This document shows positions 16,531 through 25,434 of a DNA stretch of 64,000 nucleotides, in pieces. The notes under the pieces were generated by a model. The model ran no database searches. It was not told the origin of the DNA and saw only the letters and a list, made by a program, of their open reading frames with translations. Position 1 is the stretch's first letter, and each line of letters opens with the position of its first letter. The translations under genes were made by a program, and so were the position numbers. Source of the stretch: Mycobacterium sp. 1081908.1 (lineage in GTDB: Bacteria > Actinomycetota > Actinomycetes > Mycobacteriales > Mycobacteriaceae); NCBI RefSeq assembly GCF_001673535.1, contig NZ_LZLY01000005.1:1-64000 (forward strand), read 5' to 3'.

Positions 16531-18180
16531 GTGAGCCAGAGCAGCGACGACGCCCCTACCGGCCCGATACGCGGGCGGACGCAGCAGGCGCCGCCGACGC
16601 CGACGGGCGCGGGGCCGAGCCGGCGTTCGAACGTCGCGGTCGACTTGACCGCGGCCGCCATGCTCGTCGTGGCGCTGCTGTTGCCGTGGAACCTGTATTT
16701 CGGCATGGGGATCGACGGCAGCAACAAGCCGCTGTTGGCGGTGCTGTTCGTCGTGACGCTGCTGTCCCTCGCGTCGATCGCGCTGGCCGGTTCCTGGAGG
16801 TCGGCGAGCCCACGGTTCAATCCCGCGCTGGCCGGGCGCCTCCGGCTGGCGCTCAACGCCCCCTACGCGCTGCTGGTCGTCGGCTTCGTCGCGTTCGACG
16901 TGTTCGAGACCGCCCGGTTCGGTGGCAGCGTGAACGTGCCCGGCGGTGTCGGGCCGGGGGCGTGGCTGGGAATCGCCGGCGCGCTGCTGAGCGCGCGGCC
17001 GGTGACCGCGGGCCCGGCGGAGGCCGACAACAGGGCCGTGCGGGCCATCGGCTACGGGTCGATGGTGGGGGCGGCGCTGAGCTTTTGCTTCAACCTGTTC
17101 TGGCGGCTGAAATACGCGCTGCACGACGCGGGCGGCTCGTCCGGCTTCGGCAAGCAGAACATCGCGGTCATCGCGACGGCGCTGGTGTACGGCGTGGTGG
17201 CGCTGGTCGCGGTCCTGGTCGGGTCGAGGTGGCTGTTGCGCAGCACTCGGGCCTCCCGGCTGGCGACCGTGGCGCTGGGGGTCTCGACGCTGGTCGCCGG
17301 GATCCTGGTGTGGCTCCTGCCGGCCGGCCGCGACATCGACGCGTTCCACGGCATCGCGCAGAACACGTCGACGGCGGGGGTGGGCTTCGAGGGTTACCTG
17401 GCGTGGGCGGCGGCCGCGGCCATTTTCGCGCCGGCGGCGCTGTCGGCCCGCCGTGACGCATCGGTGACGGAGCAGAACGCCTGGCGCGCGGCGGCCCGAA
17501 ATGGGTTGCTGCTCATCATCGTTTGGTGCCTGGGGTCGATGCTCATGCGCATCACCGACCTGGTCGTCGCCGTGAGCCTGAACTACCCGTTCTCGCGCTA
17601 CGACAGCATGGTGCTGGCCGCCTTCGACCTGGCGACCGCGGTGCTCGCGATCTGGCTGCGCATCAACCTGGGCAACGACGCCGTCTCCCCCAAACTGATC
17701 TCGTCGCTGTGCGGACTCGTTGCGACACTGGGCATTTCCCGCGTCGTCGTCGGCGTCGCGCTGGCGCCGCGGTTCGAGGAGGCGCCCAACGCCCCCGCCC
17801 CGAACCCGGTGTACGGCAACAACCTCGCCCAGCAGATCACCAGCACCTTCGACGTCGCGCTGTGCGTGCTGGCCCTGTGCATCCTCGCGGCGGCCATCGT
17901 CACCGGTCAACTCGGCGCGCGACGCGCGCGACGGCAGCGGCGCCGTCCCGCCCACACCCGCGGCGGCCCGGCCGGCACCCACCCGGGGCCCGGCGCGCCG
18001 ACGACGCGCATCCCGGTCGGCCACGGGGCCCCGCCGTCGGCCGCGGCGACGACGCGCATCCCGGCCGGCGGCGCCACGCCGCAGCTGGCCGGTTCGCCGC
18101 GGATCTTCCGGGGTGACGACTCGGCCACCCGGCAGATCCCCGTCCAGAAGCCCCGGATCTTCCGGCCGCCGCAGAGTTAA
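16531..18180 (+). CDS. Polytopic membrane protein with Pro/Arg-rich cytoplasmic tail (Rv0537c-like)
   Basis: 549 residues from GTG 16531 with GGGGGGAA just upstream. After a polar N-terminus of about 35 residues there are roughly ten to eleven hydrophobic helices (first at VDLTAAAMLVVALLLPWNLYF). A C-terminal tail of about 95 residues is rich in Arg/Pro and carries TTRIP repeats (PTTRIPVG, ATTRIPAG) and two PRIF motifs. The repeated TTRIP motifs look like potential Thr phosphorylation sites, which is inference. The stop shares TTAA with the stop of the convergent epimerase gene. No transporter family is recognised. Confidence 0.85.
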   Translation: MSQSSDDAPTGPIRGRTQQAPPTPTGAGPSRRSNVAVDLTAAAMLVVALLLPWNLYFGMGIDGSNKPLLAVLFVVTLLSLASIALAGSWRSASPRFNPALAGRLRLALNAPYALLVVGFVAFDVFETARFGGSVNVPGGVGPGAWLGIAGALLSARPVTAGPAEADNRAVRAIGYGSMVGAALSFCFNLFWRLKYALHDAGGSSGFGKQNIAVIATALVYGVVALVAVLVGSRWLLRSTRASRLATVALGVSTLVAGILVWLLPAGRDIDAFHGIAQNTSTAGVGFEGYLAWAAAAAIFAPAALSARRDASVTEQNAWRAAARNGLLLIIVWCLGSMLMRITDLVVAVSLNYPFSRYDSMVLAAFDLATAVLAIWLRINLGNDAVSPKLISSLCGLVATLGISRVVVGVALAPRFEEAPNAPAPNPVYGNNLAQQITSTFDVALCVLALCILAAAIVTGQLGARRARRQRRRPAHTRGGPAGTHPGPGAPTTRIPVGHGAPPSAAATTRIPAGGATPQLAGSPRIFRGDDSATRQIPVQKPRIFRPPQS

Positions 18181-19208
18181 CGCAAAGGCGCGAAGGCGAA
18201 TTCGCGCAAGCCCTCGCGCGGGTCGACGGCCGCGCGGAAACCCAGCACCTCGGCGGCCCGGGCCGGGTCGGCGACGATGTGCCGCACGTCGCCGCTGCGG
18301 TACTGCCCCGTGACCACCGGGCAGACCGAACCGTCCCGCGCCTCGCACAGCGCGGTCGCGACGTCCAGGATCGAGATGGGCCGCCCGGAGCAGACGTTGA
18401 CGGCGGTGAAGCCATCACGGTCGGCCTCGGCGGCGGCCACGTTGGCGGCGGCGACGTCGTCGACGTGGACGAAATCGCGCATCTGCCCGCCGTCCTCGTA
18501 AACCCTTGGCGGCTCGCCCTTTTCCAGGGACGAGCGGAAGATCGCCGCCACCCCGGAGTACGGGGTGTCGCGCGGCATCCCGGGGCCGTAGACGTTGTGG
18601 TAGCGCAGCGCCACCACCGAACCACCTGTCGCCTCCGACCACGCCAGCGCGTAATGCTCCTGCGCGGTCTTGCTGGCCGCGTACAGGCTGCGCGGCCGCA
18701 GCGCGGCGTCCTCGCCGACCAGCTGCCACGCTACGTCGAGTCCACATGCTGGACAACGGTTTTCGAAGATCCCGGCGTCGAGGTCGGCGCGGCGGCGCGG
18801 CGGGGGGTCGACGAGGCCGTGCTCGGGGCAGGCGTAGTGACCCTGCCCGTAGACCACCATCGACGAGGCCAGCACCAGCCGGCGCACGCCGGCGGCGAAC
18901 ATCCCCGCCAGCAACACGGTGGTGGCGAAGTCGTTGTGGGCGCCGTAGGCGGGCGCGTCGGCCGCGTCGACGCCGGCGCCCACCATCGCGGCCTGATGAC
19001 ACACCAGGTCCACGCCGTCCAGCAGCGGGGCTAGTGCGTCGCCGTCGCGGACGTCGACGCGTCGGCATCCCTGCGGCAGCAACGGATTCGGGCCGTGCGC
19101 GGCGGGCAGCAGCGCGTCGACGCCGATCACTTCGTGGCCCGCCGCCCGCAGCGCCGCGTCCACCCGCGAGCCGATGAAGCCGGCCGCACCGGTCAAGAGC
19201 ACCCTCAT
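18177..19208 (-). CDS. NAD-dependent epimerase/dehydratase (GalE3-like, Rv0536-like)
   Basis: 343 residues; the ATG at 19208 overlaps the stop of the MTA phosphorylase gene (ATGA). Extended [19 protein letters not shown] at the N-terminus, SSMVVYG in the active-site region and SLYAASKTAQEHY with the catalytic YxxxK. A CPEHG...CPAC insertion near residues 125-155 has four cysteines in a possible zinc-ribbon arrangement, as in some GDP- or UDP-sugar epimerase relatives. The sugar substrate is unknown. Co-translation with a nucleoside phosphorylase appears conserved rather than mechanistically explained. Confidence 0.9.
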   Translation of the reverse strand: MRVLLTGAAGFIGSRVDAALRAAGHEVIGVDALLPAAHGPNPLLPQGCRRVDVRDGDALAPLLDGVDLVCHQAAMVGAGVDAADAPAYGAHNDFATTVLLAGMFAAGVRRLVLASSMVVYGQGHYACPEHGLVDPPPRRRADLDAGIFENRCPACGLDVAWQLVGEDAALRPRSLYAASKTAQEHYALAWSEATGGSVVALRYHNVYGPGMPRDTPYSGVAAIFRSSLEKGEPPRVYEDGGQMRDFVHVDDVAAANVAAAEADRDGFTAVNVCSGRPISILDVATALCEARDGSVCPVVTGQYRSGDVRHIVADPARAAEVLGFRAAVDPREGLREFAFAPLR

Positions 19209-19999
19209 GGCAGCTCCACCGGCAGGGTCACGCCGGTGTGCGGCTGGCAGTGGGTGCAGCTGCGCTCGACGGCGACCCGGTGGATCGCCGCGCGCACCAG
19301 CCCCTTGAAAAGCCCCATGTTCTTTTCGAATTGGGCGAACACGTCGACGGCCTTCACCCCCTCGCCGGCCGCGATGCCGGCGTCCAGGTCGGTCACCAAA
19401 GCTATTGCTGCGTAACATATTTCGAGTTCGCGCGCCAGCACGGCCTCCGGATAGCCGGTCATGTTGACCAGGCTGAACCCGGCCGAGGCGAACCAGCGGC
19501 TCTCCGCCCGGGTGGAAAACCGGGGCCCCTGGATCACCACCATGGTGCCGCCGTCGACGACGTCGGGCAGGCCCGTGGCCGCGGCCCGCAGCGTCGGGCA
19601 GTAGGGGTCGGCGAAGTCGACGTGGACGGCGCCGGAGTCGAAGTAGGTGTCGGGGCGGCCGGTCGTGCGATCCACCAGCTGGTCGGGCACCACCACCGCG
19701 CCGGGGCCGTTGTCGGGGTTCAGGCTGCCGACGGCGCAGGGGCCGAAGACCCGCCGCACGCCGAGCTTGCGCAGCGCCCACATGTTGGCCCGGTACGGCA
19801 CGGTGTGCGCCGAAAACTGGTGGGTCGCACCGTGCCGGGGCAGGAAGGCGACCTCGTGGTCGCCGACGGCGCCCACCGTGACGGGGGCGCTGGGCGGCCC
19901 GTACGGGGTGTCGACGTCGATGTTGCGGGTCTCGGACTCGAAGAACGTGTAGAAGCCGCTGCCGCCGATGACTCCGAGCATCCGCCCATTGTGGTGCAT
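19205..19999 (-). CDS. mtnP: S-methyl-5'-thioadenosine phosphorylase (Rv0535-like)
   Basis: 264 residues from ATG 19999 ([17 protein letters not shown]), the same length as the M. tuberculosis protein that I recall; an internal ATG at 19981 is the alternative. PNP/UDP phosphorylase family 2: [51 protein letters not shown]. It cleaves methylthioadenosine with phosphate, releasing adenine and methylthioribose-1-phosphate for salvage of polyamine and SAM by-products. Its start lies only 16 bp from the divergent menA start, so the two promoters must overlap or each lie within the other's transcript. Confidence 0.93.
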   Translation of the reverse strand: MHHNGRMLGVIGGSGFYTFFESETRNIDVDTPYGPPSAPVTVGAVGDHEVAFLPRHGATHQFSAHTVPYRANMWALRKLGVRRVFGPCAVGSLNPDNGPGAVVVPDQLVDRTTGRPDTYFDSGAVHVDFADPYCPTLRAAATGLPDVVDGGTMVVIQGPRFSTRAESRWFASAGFSLVNMTGYPEAVLARELEICYAAIALVTDLDAGIAAGEGVKAVDVFAQFEKNMGLFKGLVRAAIHRVAVERSCTHCQPHTGVTLPVELP

Positions 20000-20015
20000 G
20001 AGGCAGGATGACCTG

Positions 20016-20888
20016 GTGGCCAGTCTCGCGCAGTGGGTCTCGGGTGCCCGGCCCCGGACGCTGCCCAACGCGGTGGCGCCGGTGGTGGCGGGCACGGGCG
20101 CCGCGGCATGGCTGGGATCCGCGGTGTGGTGGAAGGCGCTGCTGGCGCTGGCTGTGGCGCTGGCGCTGATCGTCGGCGTCAACTACGCCAACGACTACTC
20201 CGACGGCATCCGCGGCACCGACGACGAGCGCGCCGGCCCGGTCCGGTTGGTGGGCTCGCGGCTGGCCGCCCCGCGCTCGGTGCTGACCGCGGCGGTGACG
20301 AGCCTGGCGGTAGGCGCGGTCGCCGGGCTGGCGCTGGCGCTGCTGAGCGCGCCGTGGCTGATCGCGGTCGGCGCGGCTTGCATCGCCGGGGCGTGGCTGT
20401 ATACGGGCGGCTCAAAGCCTTACGGCTACGCGGGTTTCGGCGAGGTCGCGGTGTTCGTGTTCTTCGGCCTGGTCGCCGTCCTGGGCACGCAGTACACCCA
20501 GGCGTTGCGGGTGGACTGGGTCGGGGCGGTGCTGGCGGTGTCGGTCGGGGCGCTGTCGTCGTCGGTGCTGGTGGCCAACAACCTGCGCGACATCCCCACC
20601 GACGCGCAGTCCGGCAAGATCACCCTGGCGGTGCGGCTGGGCGATGCCCGCACCCGGGTCCTCTACCAGGCGCTGCTGGCGACAGCCGGGGTCGCGACGC
20701 TGGTGCTGATGGCGGCCACGCCGTGGTGCGCCGTGGGATTGGTCGCGACGCCGTTGGCGCTACGCGCGCTCGCCCCGGTGCGCTCGGGCCGCGCAGGGCG
20801 CGAGCTGATTCCGGTGTTGCGGGACACCGGGCTGGCGATGGTGGTGTGGGCGATCGCGGTGGCGACGGCGCTGGCCCTCGCGCACTGA
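20016..20888 (+). CDS. menA: 1,4-dihydroxy-2-naphthoate polyprenyltransferase
   Basis: 290 residues from GTG 20016 ([23 protein letters not shown]). An upstream ATG at 19998 would overlap the divergent gene's start and is less likely. UbiA-superfamily prenyltransferase with about eight to nine membrane helices. The two Asp-rich motifs are [17 protein letters not shown] and [14 protein letters not shown]. It attaches the polyprenyl chain to dihydroxynaphthoate, giving demethylmenaquinone in the plasma membrane, and completes with menB and menE the late menaquinone steps seen in this window. The fabH gene that I recall next to it in M. tuberculosis is absent here. Confidence 0.96.
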   Translation: MASLAQWVSGARPRTLPNAVAPVVAGTGAAAWLGSAVWWKALLALAVALALIVGVNYANDYSDGIRGTDDERAGPVRLVGSRLAAPRSVLTAAVTSLAVGAVAGLALALLSAPWLIAVGAACIAGAWLYTGGSKPYGYAGFGEVAVFVFFGLVAVLGTQYTQALRVDWVGAVLAVSVGALSSSVLVANNLRDIPTDAQSGKITLAVRLGDARTRVLYQALLATAGVATLVLMAATPWCAVGLVATPLALRALAPVRSGRAGRELIPVLRDTGLAMVVWAIAVATALALAH

Positions 20889-20982
20889 GTGTGCGCTGAG
20901 GGTTTTGAGTGTGAGCTGGCGGCGGGATCCGGGCGATTTTTTTCGCCGTGGATGCACACGCAACGCCCTGGACGCACACGCG
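20886..20982. terminator. Bidirectional terminator-like region with inverted GTGTGCG repeats (copies B and C)
   Basis: Copy B (GAGTGTGCGcTGAgGG..., 20886-20922) follows the menA stop. A GGCG-A-T7-CGCC element spans about 20932-20948. An inverted copy C (20944-20982, reading GTGTGCGTCCAGGGCGTT on the minus strand) comes next. The whole fills the convergent gap between menA and the gene ending at 20993 and could fold as a long imperfect hairpin. It resembles copy A at 12466. Confidence 0.5.
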
Positions 20983-20992
20983 CGGGCAGAAG

Positions 20993-21322
20993 CTACGCGT
21001 CGGGCTCCTCGCCGCGCAGCCGGGCCTGCAGCTGTTCGCGTTCGCGGCGCCGGCGCTCGCCGGCTATCGCGAGCGAGGCGGTGGCGCGGCGGCGCAGCGG
21101 GGCGAACAGCCAGATGCCCAGCGGCATCGCGATGATCAGAGCGAACAACACCGCCACCACGACGGGGAACTGGGCGATCCCCAGCAATCGCGCGAGCCCG
21201 TAGATGGCGCCGCTCAGCGCGGCGACCAGCGCCAGGCGCGCCGCCGTGTACAGCAAAACGTCGACGACCACCCGACTGCGCGGGCGCTCTTCAGTGCTGC
21301 TGTCGCTCGGCCCTTCTGACAC
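20993..21322 (-). CDS. DUF4229 membrane protein (Rv0531-like)
   Basis: 109 residues from GTG 21322. A polar N-terminus (MSEGPSDSSTEERPRS) leads to two membrane helices (about 20-43 and 51-73) and a basic C-terminal helix (RRRREREQLQARLRGEE). The arrangement fits DUF4229, short actinobacterial membrane proteins without assigned function. It is divergent from the small gene at 21369, with 46 bp between starts that include a TATATT -10 candidate (21344-21349) for the plus strand. Confidence 0.8.
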   Translation of the reverse strand: MSEGPSDSSTEERPRSRVVVDVLLYTAARLALVAALSGAIYGLARLLGIAQFPVVVAVLFALIIAMPLGIWLFAPLRRRATASLAIAGERRRREREQLQARLRGEEPDA

Positions 21323-21368
21323 ACCCCGAGCCTACGGCCCGCGTATATTCGCTCGGAGGAGGTGTTGA

Positions 21369-21527
21369 GTGCTCTACCTGCTACTCGTTCTGATCCTGGG
21401 AACGCTGATCTACGTCGGCTGGCGCGCGGCGCGGTCGCAGGCCCACCGGCCGAAGACCCGCGTCATCGGACCGGACGACGATCCCGACTTCTTGCGGCGG
21501 TTAGGCCACGGGGATAACCCCCGCTAA
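21369..21527 (+). CDS. Small membrane-anchored protein (Rv0530A-like)
   Basis: 52 residues from GTG 21369 (VLYLLLVLILGTLIYVGWRAAR...), with a strong GGAGGAGG at about 21354-21361; TAA at 21525-21527. One N-terminal membrane helix (residues 2-17) is followed by a basic then acidic tail (KTRVIGPDDDPDFLRRLGHG) in the cytoplasm. It ends 6 bp before the stop of the convergent MinD-like gene. I recall a small gene at this place in M. tuberculosis (Rv0530A). Function is unknown. Confidence 0.72.
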   Translation: MLYLLLVLILGTLIYVGWRAARSQAHRPKTRVIGPDDDPDFLRRLGHGDNPR

Positions 21528-21533
21528 TCCCTC

Positions 21534-22814
21534 CTAAACCAGACCCGGGTTGCGCTGGTCGCCGGGGAACCCGTCGGCGACGACGGCCGCCAGCTCGGTG
21601 AGCGCTTCGCGGGTCCCGCGCCGCAGCCGGTCCAGGTCGATCTCGGCGCCCTCTTCGAGGTGCGGGTCGAACGGGATCAGCCGCACCGCGCGGCAGCGGC
21701 GCGAGAAGTGGTCGACCACCTTGTTCATGTCGACCTTGCCGGTGCGCGGGCGCACCGCGTTGATGACCGCGATGGAATTGCGGACCAGCTCCTCGTGCCC
21801 GTGCGCGTCCAGCCAATCCAGCGTCGCCGAGGCGCTGCGCGCGCCGTCGATGGATCCCGACGCGACGACCAACAGCACGTCGGCCTTCTCCAACACCGAC
21901 GACATCACCGAGTGCAGCAGCCCGGGGCCGCAGTCGGTGAGCACCAGGCCGTAGAACCGCTCCAGGATCTCCAGGACGCGGCTGTAGTCCTCGGCGCCGA
22001 ACGCGTCGGAGATGGCCGGGTCGGTTTCCGACGCCAGCACCTCCAGCCCGCTCGGGCCCTTCGAGGTGTACCGGCGCACATCGCTGTAGCGCTCGACGGC
22101 TCCCGCGTCGTGCAGCAGCTGGCGCACCGTCGCCGCGGTCTCCAACGGGATCTTCTGGCTCAGGGTGCCGCGGTCGGGGTTGGCGTCGACGGCCACCACC
22201 CGGTCGCCGCGGATGGTCGCGAACGTCGACCCCAGCGTCGCGGTGATCGTGGTCTTGCCCACGCCGCCCTTCAGCGACAGCAGCGCGATCCGGTAGCAAC
22301 CCCGCAGGGGGCGGTTGACCTGCGCCACCAGGTTGTTGTGACGCTGGGCCCGCCGGCTCTCGCCCAGGTTGATCAGGTGCCCGGACAGGTCGTAGACCAA
22401 CCGGCGCCAACCCTCGGATGGCGGCGGTTTGATCGGGCGCAGCAGCATCCCGGTGGACAGCTCGGGATAGGGCGTGTGCGGCAGGTGCTCCGGCCGGTAC
22501 GGCGGCGCTTGGGCCTCGGCGGGAGGCGCTTCGACGGGCCCGTTGTAATAGGCCCCGAACGCGGTCGGGTCGACGCGCGGGATCCCCGTCACCGGTGTCG
22601 GGTCCCAGGGCGGCATCCCGGCGGGCGCCGGACCCGGCGCGGTGGGGGCCGCCGCCTGCCGCCGCTCGGGTCCGGGGACCCGCCGCTCGGTGCGGAACCC
22701 GGCGAAAGCGCGGGTGGGTGCCTCGTCGCCCGGTCCCCCCGGCGGGGGCTCGGGGGGCGTCTGTGTGGTCGGCGGCTCGGGCGCACCCACGCCGGTGGTC
22801 GGATGGTCGGACAC
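21534..22814 (-). CDS. MinD/ParA-like ATPase with proline-rich N-terminus (Rv0530-like)
   Basis: 426 residues from GTG 22814, which has GGGGGAG 5 nt upstream; GTG 22820 abuts that site. Residues 1-130 are proline-rich and disordered (TTQTPPEPPPGGPGD). The SIMIBI P-loop domain starts near residue 170: ALLSLKGGVGKTTITATLG (deviant Walker A with two Lys), then VVAVDANPDRGTLSQKI and VLTDCGPGLLHSVM. The architecture resembles EspI-type and other actinobacterial MinD-like proteins found near ESX loci and septal genes. It lies 44 bp downstream of ccsA at the end of the cytochrome c maturation run; a direct role there is unproven. Confidence 0.88.
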   Translation of the reverse strand: MSDHPTTGVGAPEPPTTQTPPEPPPGGPGDEAPTRAFAGFRTERRVPGPERRQAAAPTAPGPAPAGMPPWDPTPVTGIPRVDPTAFGAYYNGPVEAPPAEAQAPPYRPEHLPHTPYPELSTGMLLRPIKPPPSEGWRRLVYDLSGHLINLGESRRAQRHNNLVAQVNRPLRGCYRIALLSLKGGVGKTTITATLGSTFATIRGDRVVAVDANPDRGTLSQKIPLETAATVRQLLHDAGAVERYSDVRRYTSKGPSGLEVLASETDPAISDAFGAEDYSRVLEILERFYGLVLTDCGPGLLHSVMSSVLEKADVLLVVASGSIDGARSASATLDWLDAHGHEELVRNSIAVINAVRPRTGKVDMNKVVDHFSRRCRAVRLIPFDPHLEEGAEIDLDRLRRGTREALTELAAVVADGFPGDQRNPGLV

Positions 22815-22858
22815 GTGCACTCCCCCTGCTGTGTGTTACTCGGGTCGGTTGCTGACTG

Positions 22859-23836
22859 TCATCCCACGCCCGCATACGAGTGCAGGCCCACGGTCACCAG
22901 GTTAACGAAGAACAAATTGAAGATCATGGCCACGAAACCCGCGACGTTGATCCAGGCCGCCTTCCTGTCCCGCCATCCCGCCGTCGACCGCGCGTGCAGA
23001 TAGGCGGCGTATACCACCCACGCGACGAACGAAACCGTCTCCTTGGGGTCCCAGCCCCAATACCTGCCCCAGGCCTCTTCCGCCCAGATAGCACCGAAGA
23101 TGACGCCGAAACCGAACACCGGGAACGCGAAGATCGTGGTGCGGTAGGCGACGCGGTCCAGGGTCTGAGCGTCGGGGAACCGCCGAACCATGCGGGCCAA
23201 CGCCCCCTCGGCCTCCGGGTCACCCAGCCGCGACGTGCGCAGCAAAAACAAGATGCTGGCGATGCCCGCGACCATGAACACCCCGGAGCCCAGGCTGACC
23301 ACCGACACGTGGATCGGCAGCCAGTAGGACTGCAGCGCGGGCATCACGGGCGCGGCGTTGGTGTAGAGCCAGCGTCCCGAGACCGTCAGCAGGATCAGCA
23401 CCGGCACCAGCAGGAAGACCCACAGCGGGCGATACTGCGCGCGCCGCAAGACGACCGCGCCGGCGACCAGGCCGCAGAAGCACGTCAGGTTGATGAACTC
23501 GTACATGTTGCCCCACGGCACCCGCACGGTGGCCAGGCCGCGCAACACGATGCAGGCCAGCAGCAACCCGATGCCGAGGTAGAGCACGGCCAGCCCGGCC
23601 CGCCCGACGCGCTCGTCGAACGGCCGCGCGTCGGCGTCCTCCACGATGCCCGGGACGGCGCTGTCGGCGGCGACCGAGCCGGCCAGTACCGCGTCGCGGC
23701 GCTCGGCGCGGCGGGCACCGACGTAGGCCAGCTCCACGGCCAGCAGCAGCAGCGCGACGACCAGCGCCACTATCGCCGAGGTGAACGCCCAGTCCGAGTA
23801 GCGCGCCAGCGTGACGTTGACATGCAGGGTGTTCAT
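22859..23836 (-). CDS. ccsA: Cytochrome c biogenesis protein CcsA/CcsB
   Basis: 325 residues; the ATG at 23836 overlaps the resB stop. Polytopic haem-handling protein of System II with about eight helices. The diagnostic tryptophan-rich WWD-type segment is present as WAEEAWGRYWGWDPKETVSFVAW, with flanking His residues for haem (WLPIHVSVVS and the C-terminal VGLHSYAG). With ResB it exports haem and attaches it to CxxCH apocytochromes on the outer face of the plasma membrane. It is the last of the six haem and cytochrome genes in the run. Confidence 0.94.
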   Translation of the reverse strand: MNTLHVNVTLARYSDWAFTSAIVALVVALLLLAVELAYVGARRAERRDAVLAGSVAADSAVPGIVEDADARPFDERVGRAGLAVLYLGIGLLLACIVLRGLATVRVPWGNMYEFINLTCFCGLVAGAVVLRRAQYRPLWVFLLVPVLILLTVSGRWLYTNAAPVMPALQSYWLPIHVSVVSLGSGVFMVAGIASILFLLRTSRLGDPEAEGALARMVRRFPDAQTLDRVAYRTTIFAFPVFGFGVIFGAIWAEEAWGRYWGWDPKETVSFVAWVVYAAYLHARSTAGWRDRKAAWINVAGFVAMIFNLFFVNLVTVGLHSYAGVG

Positions 23837-25434
23837 TTGACGTCCACCTGAGAACTCCTTGTGGACGCGGGCTCGCCCAGTCCGTCCAATAACCGCTCGG
23901 TCAACCGCTCGAACTCGTCGCCCCACCCGGAGTTGTCGGTGCGCGCCAGCCCGCCCAGTTCGACGTTCACCGTACCGGCCGCCGGGCTGAGCCTGACCCA
24001 CACCCTGCGGCGGCGCACCAGCAACGACACCACCAGCCCGCCCATCATCGTGACCGCGAAGACCAGCACCCAGGTCTGGCCGGGGTCGTGGGAGACCTGC
24101 AGGTTGACGAACGGTACGGCCCCGTCGAAGCGGACGACGGTGCCGGCGGCCGGGCCCTGATCCAGCCGGACCTCCTGGCCGGCGCGCAGGTTGACCCGCT
24201 TCTCCTTGGTCAGCCGGCCCTGCTCGATCAGCCGGGGATCCAGCGTGAACAACGACTGCGGCCGCCCGGTGTCCAGGCCGGTGTCGCCGCGGTAGATGTC
24301 GACCGCCACGGCGGGGGCGTTGAGCGCGGGGAAGCGCGACGACAACAGGGTGCCCTCGAGTTGCTCCGTCGGCGCGAGCAGGCCCTGGATCGCGATCTCG
24401 TGCTGGCGGCGCTCCGCCGCGTTCGGATAGCTGCCGGCCGGCGGGTCGATGCGGGCCACCCCCGAGCTCAGCAGGGTCTGCGGGTTGTCGGGCCGCCATT
24501 GCACGGTCGACGTGCGCGTCCGCCCGTCCGGGAATGTCACGGTGAAGGTGGGCGCGTAGCCGTGGCCCTGCAGGTACACCCGGTCGCCGCCGACGCGCAG
24601 CGGGTGGTTGACCTCCAGGAGGTAGTGCCGCCAACTGTTGGCCGCCAGGTCGCGGCCGTTCTGGTAGTCGATGTCCGCGGCGAACGACGTGGCCTGCCCC
24701 GACGGCAGGTAGTGCGCGGCAAAGTCGTTGACCCGGATGCACATCGGGTGCAGCGACGTGCCGTCGACGGTGTTGCCGGCGCGGAACGAGTCGAACGCGG
24801 CCGGCGAGGCCGAGCAGAAGCCGGGGCCGCCGTCGGCGATCACGATGACGTTGCCCTCGTAGCCGAACAGCTTGCCGACGGCCACCGCGACCAGCAGGCC
24901 CAGCAACGAGAAGTGAAAGACGATGTTGCCGAACTCGCGCAGGTAGCCCTTCTCCGCCGAGACCTCGACGACCTCGCCCTCGTGCCGGATGGCCGTGCGC
25001 CAACCCCGCAGCCGGCCGGCGATCGTGTTCGCCAGGGCGTTGAGGTCCGCCGGGTCGCCGGCGACCTCGGCGGCGGCGTGCTTGGGCAGCCGGGCCAGGT
25101 TGCGCGGGGCCGCCACCGGGGTGGCGCGCAGGCTGCGCGCGTGCTCGATCATGCGGGGGGTCAGGCAGCCGACGAGGGAGACGAACAGCAGCACGTAGAT
25201 GGCGGTGAACCAGAAGCTGGAGAACACGTCGAAGGCCTGCATCCGGTTCAGCCAGGGCCCGATCACCCGGTGGGTGGCCAGGTACTCGTCGACCTTGCCG
25301 GCGTTGAGGCTGCGCTGGGGCAGCAGCGCACCGGGTATCGCGCCCAGCGCGAGCAGGAACAGCAGCACCAGCGCGGTGCCCATCGAGGTCAGCGCGCGCC
25401 AGGTGTTGCGCGTCCAAGCGAGGACCTGTCTCAA
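23833..25434 (-). CDS. resB: Cytochrome c biogenesis protein ResB
   Basis: 533 residues if started at TTG 25434, which overlaps the ccdA stop as TTGA; the neighbouring junctions overlap in the same way, supporting this choice. ResB/Ccs1 family: helices near residues 15-35 and 72-92, another at 180-200, a large extracytoplasmic domain from about 205 to 465, and a last helix (VLVFAVTMMGGLVVSLLV). GNIVFHFSLLGLLVAVAVG precedes the external domain and holds a candidate haem-ligand His. It is the partner of CcsA in System II. Confidence 0.92.
   Translation of the reverse strand: MRQVLAWTRNTWRALTSMGTALVLLFLLALGAIPGALLPQRSLNAGKVDEYLATHRVIGPWLNRMQAFDVFSSFWFTAIYVLLFVSLVGCLTPRMIEHARSLRATPVAAPRNLARLPKHAAAEVAGDPADLNALANTIAGRLRGWRTAIRHEGEVVEVSAEKGYLREFGNIVFHFSLLGLLVAVAVGKLFGYEGNVIVIADGGPGFCSASPAAFDSFRAGNTVDGTSLHPMCIRVNDFAAHYLPSGQATSFAADIDYQNGRDLAANSWRHYLLEVNHPLRVGGDRVYLQGHGYAPTFTVTFPDGRTRTSTVQWRPDNPQTLLSSGVARIDPPAGSYPNAAERRQHEIAIQGLLAPTEQLEGTLLSSRFPALNAPAVAVDIYRGDTGLDTGRPQSLFTLDPRLIEQGRLTKEKRVNLRAGQEVRLDQGPAAGTVVRFDGAVPFVNLQVSHDPGQTWVLVFAVTMMGGLVVSLLVRRRRVWVRLSPAAGTVNVELGGLARTDNSGWGDEFERLTERLLDGLGEPASTRSSQVDVK

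Noticed and set aside
13445..16534. 1029-residue plus-strand frame rich in His, Arg and Gly
   Set aside because: Antisense reading of the Pro/Thr-rich and glycosyltransferase genes; typical high-GC artefact without domains.
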